In this document: positions 24,184 through 31,622 of the stretch, piece by piece
How the letters are laid out: every line of letters starts with the position of its first letter
Numbering within the stretch: the first letter of the stretch is position 1
Assembly: GCA_035559995.1 (NCBI GenBank)
Contig: DATMAM010000031.1
Location: 124,001 to 188,000 of the forward strand
Length of the DNA stretch: 64,000 nt
Source: DATMAM01 sp035559995
Lineage (GTDB): Bacteria; Desulfobacterota; Binatia; UBA9968
Direction of reading: 5' to 3'
Notes under the pieces: generated by a model
Seen by the model: only the letters and a program-made list of their open reading frames with translations
What the model was told of the DNA's origin: nothing
Databases searched by the model: none
Translations under genes and position numbers: made by a program

Positions 24184-24735
24184 CTATTTCGCGTTGATCT
24201 TCTGAAACTCTTTGAGGAACGACTCGGGCTGGTAGTCGCGGTTGATCCCCGGCTTATCGCCCCGATAAACGATGTTGAGCTCGCCCAGGTATTCCTGGAT
24301 CGGCAGCGGCTTGATGGCGATGACCATCGCGGGCTCGTCGCTCGTGACGTAATGCTGGTGCCAGACGCCCTGGCCGATGTAAAGCGTGTCGCCGGCCTTC
24401 CAGTCAATCCGCTCGTTGTCGAGAAGGCTGTAGCCCTGCCCGCGCAGGACGATAATAATCGCCTCGTTGTGCTTATGGGTCACCGAATGCGTGCGGGGCG
24501 GATAGATGTGGCAGTCCACCTCGATCACCCGGTTGTCGAATCCCAATTCCTGTGAGACAAGCCCGCCGATCCAGATGCCGTTTTGCGCCTCCCATTCGAG
24601 CTTGACGTCCTCGGCCCGGATGAACTTGCGGCCCGCCTTGCGCCGCGCGATATCCTGCTTGCGGCGCTCCGCGCGGGCTTTGAACAGCGCGCTCTCCCCC
24701 TGCTGCCAAAGTTCCTTGCTATCCTCTTCGGCCAT
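24184..24735 (-). CDS. Cupin-domain protein
   Basis: This 183-residue protein has a charged helical N-terminus (about 1-50, rich in Arg/Lys/Glu) and one cupin barrel. Cupin motif 1 is visible as H-S-V-T-H-K-H-N-E-A-I-I-I-V-L-R-G-Q-G, with His residues that would bind a metal. Motif 2 is G-D-T-L-Y-I-G-Q-G-V-W-H-Q-H-Y. GGAG sits upstream of the ATG. It is convergent with the solute-binding-protein gene ending at 24169, 14 nt away. It probably shares an operon with the two genes to its right. The reaction could be dioxygenation or isomerisation, but cupins are too diverse to specify. Confidence 0.8.
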   Translation of the reverse strand: MAEEDSKELWQQGESALFKARAERRKQDIARRKAGRKFIRAEDVKLEWEAQNGIWIGGLVSQELGFDNRVIEVDCHIYPPRTHSVTHKHNEAIIIVLRGQGYSLLDNERIDWKAGDTLYIGQGVWHQHYVTSDEPAMVIAIKPLPIQEYLGELNIVYRGDKPGINRDYQPESFLKEFQKINAK

Positions 24736-24773
24736 CTCCGTACTCCTGCACTAACGGATCGCACATAAGCTTT

Positions 24774-24829
24774 GCATCATGGGTGGAGACCCTTGCGCCG
24801 AGGCCCATCATGCCCGCCTCCGCGCGGGC
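24774..24829. repeat. Palindromic intergenic element between cupin-operon genes
   Basis: Within the 205-nt gap 24736-24940 two hairpins are adjacent. GCATCATGGG (24774-24783) pairs with CCCATCATGC (24804-24813) with one mismatch. GCCCGC (24812-24817) pairs perfectly with GCGGGC (24824-24829). The following segment AAGGCTCAACCCACCCTGCG (24836-24855) resembles one arm of common 'GGTGGGTT' intergenic repeats. No gene is supported in the gap. Confidence 0.45.
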
Positions 24830-24940
24830 TTCGCAAGGCTCAACCCACCCTGCGCATTCCTTTTCGAAATTTCTCACCGGCGGGACGCGCGCGGCGGGGC
24901 AGAGCCTGCCTGAGCTTGGCGACGGCATGAAGCAATTCTC

Positions 24941-25186
24941 TCAGCGCGTCGCCGCGAACGCTTCCAGAGTCATTTTTCCCGTCACCAATCTTTCCATATC
25001 CGACGGGCTGGTGGGATAACGGTTGCCGCCGACCTGAAGGTCCCAATGAAAAACCTCTCCGAGAGATGGTAAACCGTCGGGCAGGCGCTGTTCGCCGTGC
25101 CGGATAAAGAATTCTCTGCCGCGGACGATTCCCCGCGCATCCGCTCCGTTGGCGCGGCACCATGCATGAATCTCCTCGAACGTCAT
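24941..25186 (-). CDS. Small conserved-looking protein, function unknown
   Basis: This 81-residue protein begins M-T-F-E-E-I-H-A-W-C-R-A-N-G-A and contains R-L-P-D-G-L-P-S-L-G-E-V-F-H-W and P-T-S-P-S-D-M-E-R-L. The ribosome-binding site GGAGACC overlaps the end of the upstream cupin gene (13-nt gap), so the two are co-transcribed. Composition is globular, with no signal or membrane helix. I do not recognise a family. Confidence 0.6.
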   Translation of the reverse strand: MTFEEIHAWCRANGADARGIVRGREFFIRHGEQRLPDGLPSLGEVFHWDLQVGGNRYPTSPSDMERLVTGKMTLEAFAATR

Positions 25187-25199
25187 GAAGGTCTCCGAA

Positions 25200-25619
25200 T
25201 CAGCCGGCCTGATTCAACAGGTGCTCTTTAAGGCTCGTGTCGATGCCGTAAACGACTTTCCCCTTCTTTGGCTTGGGGTTCGCCTCGGTGCTCACCTGGT
25301 AGAGGATCAGCCGGCCGGCGCCGGTATTGTTGAGCTGGTAGAAATATCCCGCCGGAATGTGCACGCCCTGATGTTTCGTGAGCCTGTATTCCTCGCCTTC
25401 CATGAGCCCTTTGATCGTGCACTCGCCCTCGACCACAAAAAACGTATGGTCGGAGCCCGGATGGCAATGCATCTCATCGTTGACGCCGGGCTCGTAGCAG
25501 TTGAGAGCGATGTGGCAGCGCTCCGTTTGCGTCACGCGAACGTAGTTTCGTCCGGTCGGTTTTTCCCAGCGCGCCTGTTTTTCCGCGTCGACCACGGTTG
25601 TCTTCGCAATCTTGTCCAT
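25200..25619 (-). CDS. Cupin-domain protein
   Basis: This 139-residue single-cupin protein starts M-D-K-I-A-K-T-T-V-V-D-A-E-K; GAGGAGG lies 6 nt upstream, which decides against the longer in-frame start. Cupin motif 1 appears as E-M-H-C-H-P-G-S-D-H-T-F-F-V-V-E-G-E (two His plus a further His as probable metal ligands), and motif 2 as G-V-H-I-P-A-G-Y-F-Y-Q-L-N-N. It is the first gene of a minus-strand operon with the 81-residue protein and the larger cupin. The operon is divergent from the solute-binding-protein gene at 25812. Reaction unknown. Confidence 0.82.
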   Translation of the reverse strand: MDKIAKTTVVDAEKQARWEKPTGRNYVRVTQTERCHIALNCYEPGVNDEMHCHPGSDHTFFVVEGECTIKGLMEGEEYRLTKHQGVHIPAGYFYQLNNTGAGRLILYQVSTEANPKPKKGKVVYGIDTSLKEHLLNQAG

Positions 25620-25811
25620 TTCGGCCCTCCTCGAGATTTGATCCAGAGTGCTTCGATGGGGCAATCTACCGGAGATAGCCGTCGGAAATCAAGGCGGCAT
25701 TGCGCGCTCGCCGAAGCCGAGTTGCTTCTCCCGGCGCCTTCAAAGTATCCTATGGACCGTGCGCCCGCGCATCGCCGCCCGGCGCCAACCTGCAAGAGCC
25801 ACGGAGAGACC

Positions 25812-26951
25812 ATGCTTCGTCCGGACGCCCTCTCGGCCAGAGCTGCGGTTTTCGTTCTTTGCTTTTGCTTCGGCATGGGACGCGGAGCGCCGGGGCGCGC
25901 CGCCGCTCCGAGTCCCGCCTTGCTCAAAGCCAAACAAGAAGCGGAAGCCAAGGGATGGATTTTCGTCGCGAGTCACGACGAGATTGTGGCCAAGGCGAAA
26001 GCCGAAGGCAGGCTGCGCGCGCTCTTTGGCCTCGACGCCGTCGCGATCAAAGCTTTGGTGGGCGCCTTTACAAAAAAATACCCGTTTATCGAGACTCACG
26101 TCGAAGAGATCGAGGGCACGGACGCCTACCAGCGGTTCATCTTGGAGATGAAATCGGGGAGGGCGACCCAGTGGGACGCAACGTTTATCCCGATCGACTT
26201 CTACAAGGATTATCTTCCGTTCCAGAAAAAATTTGACGTTCTCGGCATGGCTTCCCACGGCGTGCTGAGCATCGATCCGCGGATGGTCGATCCCTTCCAC
26301 CGCAACACGGTCGCCTCGACCAGCATCGTGCAAGTGATCGCGTACAACAAAAATTTGCTTCCGCCCGAAAGGGTGCCGGCGAGATGGGAAGACCTGCTCA
26401 AGCCCGAGTTCAAAGGAAAAAAGTTCATCGCCGACATCCGCCCGCACATGATGGCCGCGCTGGTTCCGGCTTGGGGACTGGAGAAGGTTTTGGATTTCTC
26501 GCGCAGGCTCGCCGAGCAACAACCCGTGTGGGTGAGAGGCTCCACGCGGCTACTGTCGGCTATGATCGCGGGCGAATACAGCCTGATGATCGCGCCTAAC
26601 TTGAACAGCGTCAAACGCGCGCAGGAAAAAGATAAAGCCGGCGTCCTGGCGTACAGGATTGTCGAGCCCGTGCCGACGCGCGTGGTTCCGCGAGCCGATG
26701 CGGTGCTCGCCGCGGCCGCTCATCCTCATGCCGCGCTTCTCTGGATCGAGTTTCAGGCATCGGCCGACGCGCAGAAGCTCATCGACCAGTACGGCCCAAG
26801 CCAGGCCTCCCTTTTCACTCCGGGCTCCTTCATCGAGCAGGAAACGCGCGGCAGGCAGCTGTCCGTGGTCGACTGGCCCCACGCGCAAAAACTGGAGGAA
26901 TACTCGAGCGCGATGGTCAAGGCGTACGGCTTTCCGAAGGCGGAGAGATAA
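25812..26951 (+). CDS. ABC-type extracellular solute-binding protein (orphan), paralogue of 7902-9029
   Basis: This 379-residue protein starts M-L-R-P-D-A-L-S-A-R; GGAGAGA is 2 nt upstream of the ATG. The signal peptide runs to about G-R-A-A-A-P-S. The mature start, L-L-K-A-K-Q-E-A-E-A-K-G and V-A-S-H-D-E-I-V, closely matches the product of 7902-9029, as do F-D-V-L-G-M-A-S-H-G-V-L and L-K-P-E-F-K-G-K-K-F. It is divergent from the cupin operon across 192 nt. No permease is adjacent. Ligand unknown; shared ancestry with 7902-9029 suggests similar ligands. Confidence 0.87.
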   Translation: MLRPDALSARAAVFVLCFCFGMGRGAPGRAAAPSPALLKAKQEAEAKGWIFVASHDEIVAKAKAEGRLRALFGLDAVAIKALVGAFTKKYPFIETHVEEIEGTDAYQRFILEMKSGRATQWDATFIPIDFYKDYLPFQKKFDVLGMASHGVLSIDPRMVDPFHRNTVASTSIVQVIAYNKNLLPPERVPARWEDLLKPEFKGKKFIADIRPHMMAALVPAWGLEKVLDFSRRLAEQQPVWVRGSTRLLSAMIAGEYSLMIAPNLNSVKRAQEKDKAGVLAYRIVEPVPTRVVPRADAVLAAAAHPHAALLWIEFQASADAQKLIDQYGPSQASLFTPGSFIEQETRGRQLSVVDWPHAQKLEEYSSAMVKAYGFPKAER

Positions 26952-27010
26952 CGGCTCTCGCGCCGGGTAGCGCGCTCGCCTTGCGCGAAAAAGACCTTTC
27001 GAACGCAGCG

Positions 27011-28063
27011 TCAGTTCTTCTTGAAAAAGATCGTTTCGTAGCGTTTGGTCCTCTCCTTTAAATAACTCACGTCCTGCCTGACCTGCGGGACCGGCAACAG
27101 CTTCACTCCGGTCAGATCGGCTTCGGGTTCGGCAGTGGGAATGCCCTTGCGCGCGGGCACCAGGCCGACCTTGCCGACCATCCGCTGTCCTTCCTCCGAG
27201 AGGCTCCACTCGACCCAGAGCCTGGCCGCGTTCGGATGCGGCGCATTCTTGACGATCGACTGAAAGTTCCCGTTGGCTCTCGTGCCGTCCTTAGGCTTTA
27301 GGAACTTTACCGGGGCGCCGTTCTTGCGCGCCACGATCATGTCGTCGTGCGACGCGGAAAGAAACAGCGCGTGCTCGCCGCGCACCAGCCCGGCCATGAT
27401 CGTGCCGCTGTTTCGGTCGAAAAAGATATTCTGCGCCGCAAGCTTGTGCAGGAACTCGGTGCCAAAAGCCAGCTCAAGGCTCGCCATGAGCCCGCCGCCG
27501 CTGCCGCCGCCGCGCGGATCCTCGGAGGCCATTTTGCCCTTGAATTTCGGCTGCAGCACGTCGCTCCACAGCTTCGGCTCGTCCGCGGGGGGGACGAGGT
27601 TGGTGTTGATGCCGATGGAATGGATGGTCGCTCTGAAAGGGTTCATGTAGGCTTCCTGCGGAACCAGCTCGGGTATCATCTCCGACCTTTGCGCCGATTG
27701 ATAGGGCTCCAGAAAACCGAGATCTCCCAGCCTCACATGAGTGCCGCCGCCGGCGATGACGATATCGCCGATTACCCGTCCCGTTTTTTGCTCGGCGATA
27801 ATGCGCTCGGTGGTCTCGCGCCCGGACTCGTCGAACCCTTCGATCTGGATCCCCGGATAGCGCTTGTTGAACGCATCGCGGATAGGACCGAGAAACGGCG
27901 GGCCGAGGCCATAGATGACAAGCTTCCCTTCTTTTTTTGCGGCCTCGTAGTACTTCGCTGCCGGGTCCGCGCCGGCTCCCACTGCGAGCCGCGCCGGACC
28001 CAACCACAATAGCGTGGCGATAACGACACCGGCCGCTGCCGCGCGACGTGAAAACTGCTCCAT
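27011..28063 (-). CDS. ABC-type extracellular solute-binding protein (orphan)
   Basis: This 350-residue protein starts M-E-Q-F-S-R-R-A-A-A-A-G; GAGGAGG is upstream of the ATG, ruling out the longer in-frame start. The signal peptide (about 5-30) carries an R-R pair and could be Sec or Tat. Core pattern: A-A-K-K-E-G-K-L-V-I-Y-G-L-G, F-N-K-R-Y-P-G-I-Q-I-E-G-F, G-I-N-T-N-L-V-P, L-Q-P-K-F-K-G-K-M and A-P-H-P-N-A-A-R-L-W-V-E-W. A glycine run (P-R-G-G-G-S-G-G-G-L) in the hinge region is unusual. No permease is adjacent; ligand unknown. Confidence 0.85.
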   Translation of the reverse strand: MEQFSRRAAAAGVVIATLLWLGPARLAVGAGADPAAKYYEAAKKEGKLVIYGLGPPFLGPIRDAFNKRYPGIQIEGFDESGRETTERIIAEQKTGRVIGDIVIAGGGTHVRLGDLGFLEPYQSAQRSEMIPELVPQEAYMNPFRATIHSIGINTNLVPPADEPKLWSDVLQPKFKGKMASEDPRGGGSGGGLMASLELAFGTEFLHKLAAQNIFFDRNSGTIMAGLVRGEHALFLSASHDDMIVARKNGAPVKFLKPKDGTRANGNFQSIVKNAPHPNAARLWVEWSLSEEGQRMVGKVGLVPARKGIPTAEPEADLTGVKLLPVPQVRQDVSYLKERTKRYETIFFKKN

Positions 28064-28317
28064 GTGCCCTCCTCGGCTAATCGGTTGCGCTCGACAAGCC
28101 CTGTTGAGCACGCACTATTGACCAAACGACACTCGCGTGTCAACAAGACCGATAGCGCCGAGCAGCCGCTGCCGCTCGGCAAAAAGTAGCCGTAATCAAG
28201 GGGTTTGTCAGTCGACAGACCAAAGCCCCATTCGCGAAAAGGCCGCAGGCGTCTGAAGCGGCAAGCGTGAAAGAAAACCGGATGGGCTTTACAAGTAGAG
28301 AAGCGCGAGAGTGAATT
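28064..28317. other. Intergenic region with a hairpin, no gene seen
   Basis: These 254 nt lie between the acyl-carrier-protein gene and a solute-binding-protein gene, both minus strand. A 6-bp stem CCGAGC/GCTCGG (about 28151-28172, 10-nt loop) is the only structure I see. It lacks a T-tract on either strand. Confidence 0.4.
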
Positions 28318-28545
28318 CTACGACTTCGCTTTTTCGACGTATCGGACCATGCTGCTGATGGAAGCCGTGATTCGCGCGAGCGGCGCCTCTTCAGGAATCG
28401 AGATGGCGAACTCGTTTTCAAGCGCCACGACGATCTCGATCATTTGAAGCGAATTGAGATCCAGCCGATCGCCGTCGGGAACCGCGTCGGCGCCCAGCGC
28501 CTGGCGGACGATTTCGACCACCCTGTCCCTGGTGGATGGCGCCAT
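28318..28545 (-). CDS. Acyl carrier protein
   Basis: This 75-residue four-helix carrier protein is expected to carry an acyl or aminoacyl group on phosphopantetheine. The attachment site reads D-L-N-S-L-Q-M-I-E, so the usual D-S-L is N-S-L with the Ser conserved (about residue 32). The acidic recognition helix V-V-A-L-E-N-E-F-A-I and the end helix are in place. It lies 17 nt downstream of an AMP-dependent ligase gene on the same strand, a common arrangement in which the ligase loads this dedicated carrier. It is more likely part of a specialised pathway than the fatty-acid synthase. Confidence 0.88.
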   Translation of the reverse strand: MAPSTRDRVVEIVRQALGADAVPDGDRLDLNSLQMIEIVVALENEFAISIPEEAPLARITASISSMVRYVEKAKS

Positions 28546-28562
28546 CCGAACCCTGCCGGTCT

Positions 28563-30032
28563 CTACGCGCCGCGCTTGACCTTGCCGGTCACGGTCTTGG
28601 GAAGCTCGTCGACGAACTGGATCGCCCGCAGCGCCTTGAAGACGGAGACCCGCTCATTGACGTAGCGCATCAGCTCTCTCGCGTCGCCGGCCGCGCCCGC
28701 GCGCAGCTTCACGCGCGCGTGCGGCACCTCTCCGAAGCGCGCCTCCGGCGCGTCGAACACGACGGCATCCTCGACGGCGGGATGCCCCAGGAGCAGAGCT
28801 TCGAGCTCCGCGGGAAACACCTTGACGCCGCCCACGTTGATCGCGTCTTTGACGCGGCCGACGATCCAGTAATAGCCGTCGGCGTCCCGCCGCGCCAGAT
28901 CGCCGGTGTGAAACCAACCGTCGGCCAGCACTTCGGCGCGCGGCCGCCAGGGCTTGTAATAGGCATCGAACATCCCCGGGCCGCGGACGCAAATCTCGCC
29001 AAACGCTCCGTCGCCCTCGGGCTCCGAATCGGGCGGCGCCAACTTGACCTGGTAGCCGCCGACCACGGTCCCCACAGAGCCGCGTTTGCTGATATCACCG
29101 CGAAAATTCACGAACGGCGAGCCGACCTCCCCCGAGCTGTAGTACTGAACGATTTCGCGGCCGAAGCGCGCGCGAAAATTCTCGGCCGCTTGCGGCGGCA
29201 GCGCGCTCGCCGTGGAAAAAAAGTACTCGACCCGTTGCCAGGAGCGCGCGTCCATCTCGGGCTCGTGGAGCAGCGCCTGATAGACGAACGGCGGCGCGAA
29301 AATCTGCGTTACGGCATGCTCCCTGACCGAGCTTTCAATCTCGGGCGCGCGCAAGGCGTCCGCCAGGACAATCTTTGCCCCGCCGCGGATAGAGACGAGC
29401 AGCCGGGTCGGCACGCTCCGTCCCGTAGAAAACAGGTAAAGTACGGAATCGCTGTCCGACAGCGGGATCGCCTCGCATTTCGCGCTTGCGCGCTCGAAAA
29501 TCGTCTCGTGGGAAAGCACGATGCCTTTGGCTTTTCCCGTCGTCCCCGAGCTGAATCGGATGCTGGCGGCGTGAACCCCGAGCAGGCGCGCGCGCTCGTC
29601 CGCCGCCGTCGGCTCGAGCCGCCGCAGCGACAGAGAAGAGCGATCGCCAAAGAGCGGCACTGCAACGGTCGCGCCCGCGCCGGGAGCCCGTTCCGCCAAT
29701 TTCGCGCTGCAGCAAAAGGCATCGAGCCCGATCTCGCTCGCCAGATTCTTGATCTCGCCCGGTTTGTAAGCGGGCGAGATCGGAACCACCACGGCTCCCA
29801 GATGGCAGATCGCAAAAAACGCGGCGATGTACTCGGGACCTTCCGCGCAGAGTAAGCCCACTTTGTCGCCGGTGCGAATGCCGGCGCTGTCCAATTGGCG
29901 GCTCGCGGCTTCGGCGGCCGAATGGAGCTCTGCGAACGTGAACGCGCGCGCGTTGTGGACAATCGCCGTGCGGTCGCGCCAGCGTGCGGCGGACTCCCGC
30001 AGGATCGAGAAAATATCAGCGCCGCCTGACAC
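28563..30032 (-). CDS. AMP-dependent acyl-CoA/acyl-ACP ligase (ANL superfamily)
   Basis: This 489-residue adenylating enzyme activates a carboxylic acid with ATP and transfers it to CoA or the neighbouring carrier protein. The P-loop-like motif S-S-G-T-T-G-K-A-K-G is near residue 170. Q-Y-Y-S-S-G-E-V-G stands for the A5 motif. D-G-W-F-H-T-G-D-L-A-R-R-D-A-D-G-Y-Y-W is A7, and R-V-K-D-A-I-N-V-G-G with V-F-P-A-E-L-E is A8. The final Lys motif P-K-T-V-T-G-K is present. Benzoate-CoA ligase-like enzymes have this pattern; the acid substrate is unknown. Confidence 0.9.
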   Translation of the reverse strand: MSGGADIFSILRESAARWRDRTAIVHNARAFTFAELHSAAEAASRQLDSAGIRTGDKVGLLCAEGPEYIAAFFAICHLGAVVVPISPAYKPGEIKNLASEIGLDAFCCSAKLAERAPGAGATVAVPLFGDRSSLSLRRLEPTAADERARLLGVHAASIRFSSGTTGKAKGIVLSHETIFERASAKCEAIPLSDSDSVLYLFSTGRSVPTRLLVSIRGGAKIVLADALRAPEIESSVREHAVTQIFAPPFVYQALLHEPEMDARSWQRVEYFFSTASALPPQAAENFRARFGREIVQYYSSGEVGSPFVNFRGDISKRGSVGTVVGGYQVKLAPPDSEPEGDGAFGEICVRGPGMFDAYYKPWRPRAEVLADGWFHTGDLARRDADGYYWIVGRVKDAINVGGVKVFPAELEALLLGHPAVEDAVVFDAPEARFGEVPHARVKLRAGAAGDARELMRYVNERVSVFKALRAIQFVDELPKTVTGKVKRGA

Positions 30033-30156
30033 CCAAAAACCCCGTTGCGGCGCATTGATAAACCAAACTCGGGAGTTTTACAAGCTTCTTTTCGGATGCT
30101 AACATCCCCGCCAAAGCTTGAGGCCGCCGGCTTTCCGCGCCAACATCCGTCAGCCG

Positions 30157-30900
30157 ATGAACAAGATCGATGAACTCCGCCATGCTGTCGCGCCGGCCTT
30201 GGTCGAGCGCGGCCGAGACGACTCGGTCCTGATGATCGCCTTTACCGGATTCGTCCACCGGCTTTCGCTGCGCATCTATGAGTTTTTCGAGGCGACCAAA
30301 GCTCTCGGCTACAGCCGCATCCTGCTGCGCGACAAGTACCGCGTTTGGTATCACCACGGCATCGACAGAGAGCGGCGGGACATCCCTCGTCTGGTGCGCT
30401 ATCTCGAACGCGAGATTTCGCGTCTCAATCCGAGAACGGTGATTTGTCTGGGAACATCCGCCGGAGGCTACGCCGCTTTGCTCGCAGGGCACCTGTTGAG
30501 GGCCGATTACGTTCATGCCTTTGCCCCGGACACTTTTCTCGACGTTGCTCTGCGAACGTGCCTGAGCAAACTGTGGCGGAGCCGCTATCCGTGGGCCCGT
30601 TGCAGGCTGAGATTTTCCCGGCGCGCGCGCCCGGAATTTTTTGATCTCGCCGAGGTCCTAAAAAACCACAACCGCAAGACCACCTATTTCGTCCATTACT
30701 GCGAAGGCTGCGAGCGCGATGTCGCGGAGGCGAATCGCGTTGCCAACCTGCCCGGCGTTCAGATGATGCCCTATCCCTGTGACACGCATCAGGTCGCTAT
30801 CTTCCTCGCAAAGCGCGGTTTTCTTGCGAAAATTCTAAACGCCGCCCACCAAACCGAGCTCGCTTTTCTGGCCCGCGCGCACTTCCGCCGCGACGAGTAG
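30157..30900 (+). CDS. Alpha/beta-hydrolase-like protein of unknown function
   Basis: This 247-residue protein starts M-N-K-I-D-E-L-R-H-A-V. It has strand V-L-M-I-A-F-T-G-F near residue 30 and a serine elbow I-C-L-G-T-S-A-G-G-Y-A-A-L (about 100-112), matching G-x-S-x-G. F-A-P-D-T-F follows at a plausible acid position, and P-C-D-T-H-Q-V supplies a candidate His near residue 210. Length and motif order resemble small esterases or peptidase-like folds. A stretch of Arg-rich sequence (about 140-160) is unusual. It is divergent from the acyl ligase gene; no operon partners. Confidence 0.5.
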   Translation: MNKIDELRHAVAPALVERGRDDSVLMIAFTGFVHRLSLRIYEFFEATKALGYSRILLRDKYRVWYHHGIDRERRDIPRLVRYLEREISRLNPRTVICLGTSAGGYAALLAGHLLRADYVHAFAPDTFLDVALRTCLSKLWRSRYPWARCRLRFSRRARPEFFDLAEVLKNHNRKTTYFVHYCEGCERDVAEANRVANLPGVQMMPYPCDTHQVAIFLAKRGFLAKILNAAHQTELAFLARAHFRRDE

Positions 30901-31032
30901 CAAGCTCCGTTTCGGACCTCCGTAAAGAGAGGGCCGGCCGGTCGCAAGGAACGGCCGCCGAGCCGCTTACGGGCGTCGGAAAAGCGGCCGCGCGCCGGCA
31001 TGGCGCGCGCGACCTCGATCATCCGACAGGGA

Positions 31033-31542
31033 TCAGCGCTGTGGCACAAAGATCGCCGGCAGGCCCGAGCGCTTTAACTTGACGATGTGGTAGGGTTGGG
31101 TCAAGGCGGCACTCACCATCGCTCCCGGAGGCGGCGCAAATTCAACGAATCTCACCCGGAGTTCCCGGCGGGCGCTGTCTTCGGTGATTTCCAAGATTTC
31201 TATCCGGTATCCGCCGCTCGGCTTCTCGCCCGCAAACGCGACCAGAATCATCTCCCTGTGAAAGTCCACCGGCGGGACGGGCAAGCTCGGATCCGATATC
31301 GACGTGTGCTCGTACCACAGGTCCTTCCACTCTTTCTCGGTTCTGATCGCAATCAGCTTTCGCCCCCGGATGCCGCTAGCAAAACCTTTATCGACCGTGA
31401 CAAACGGCATCTCGCTCGTTCCCTGCTGCGCGTAACTCGGCGGGGAAAAACCGCACGCCGCGAGCGATACGGTCAAAACCAGCGCAATCACGATCGCCAT
31501 AAGTGAGGATCTCGAGACCGAGCGCGCGCCGCATAGCCGCAT
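31033..31542 (-). CDS. Lipoprotein with PrcB-type C-terminal domain
   Basis: This 169-residue precursor has a basic N-region, then I-V-I-A-L-V-L-T-V-S-L-A-A-C-G, whose L-A-A-C is a lipobox (Cys lipidated after signal cleavage). The rest has W-K-D-L-W, M-I-L-V-A-F-A-G-E-K-P-S-G-G-Y-R-I-E-I and P-Y-H-I-V-K-L-K-R, a pattern of the PrcB_C domain first described in a protease-associated protein of Treponema. An internal ATG at 31498-31500 is the alternative start. It lies 80 nt beyond the FNR gene on the same strand and may be co-transcribed. Function probably protein-protein interaction at the envelope. Confidence 0.65.
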   Translation of the reverse strand: MRLCGARSVSRSSLMAIVIALVLTVSLAACGFSPPSYAQQGTSEMPFVTVDKGFASGIRGRKLIAIRTEKEWKDLWYEHTSISDPSLPVPPVDFHREMILVAFAGEKPSGGYRIEILEITEDSARRELRVRFVEFAPPPGAMVSAALTQPYHIVKLKRSGLPAIFVPQR

Positions 31543-31622
31543 CCTAGCCGCATAACGAACGGCCATCGCGCGGCAGGGCGTGATGAGGCGCCCCGACCGT
31601 GCGCCTCGTCGATCCTCGCCCG

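Noticed and set aside
25185..25811. N-terminal extension of the solute-binding protein at 25812
   Set aside because: The upstream open frame overlaps a real minus-strand cupin gene, and the signal peptide with ribosome-binding site starts at 25812.
30990..31008. Terminator hairpin between convergent genes
   Set aside because: GCGCGCC/GGCGCGC pairs well but no T-tract follows on either strand, and CG-rich palindromes are common by chance here.
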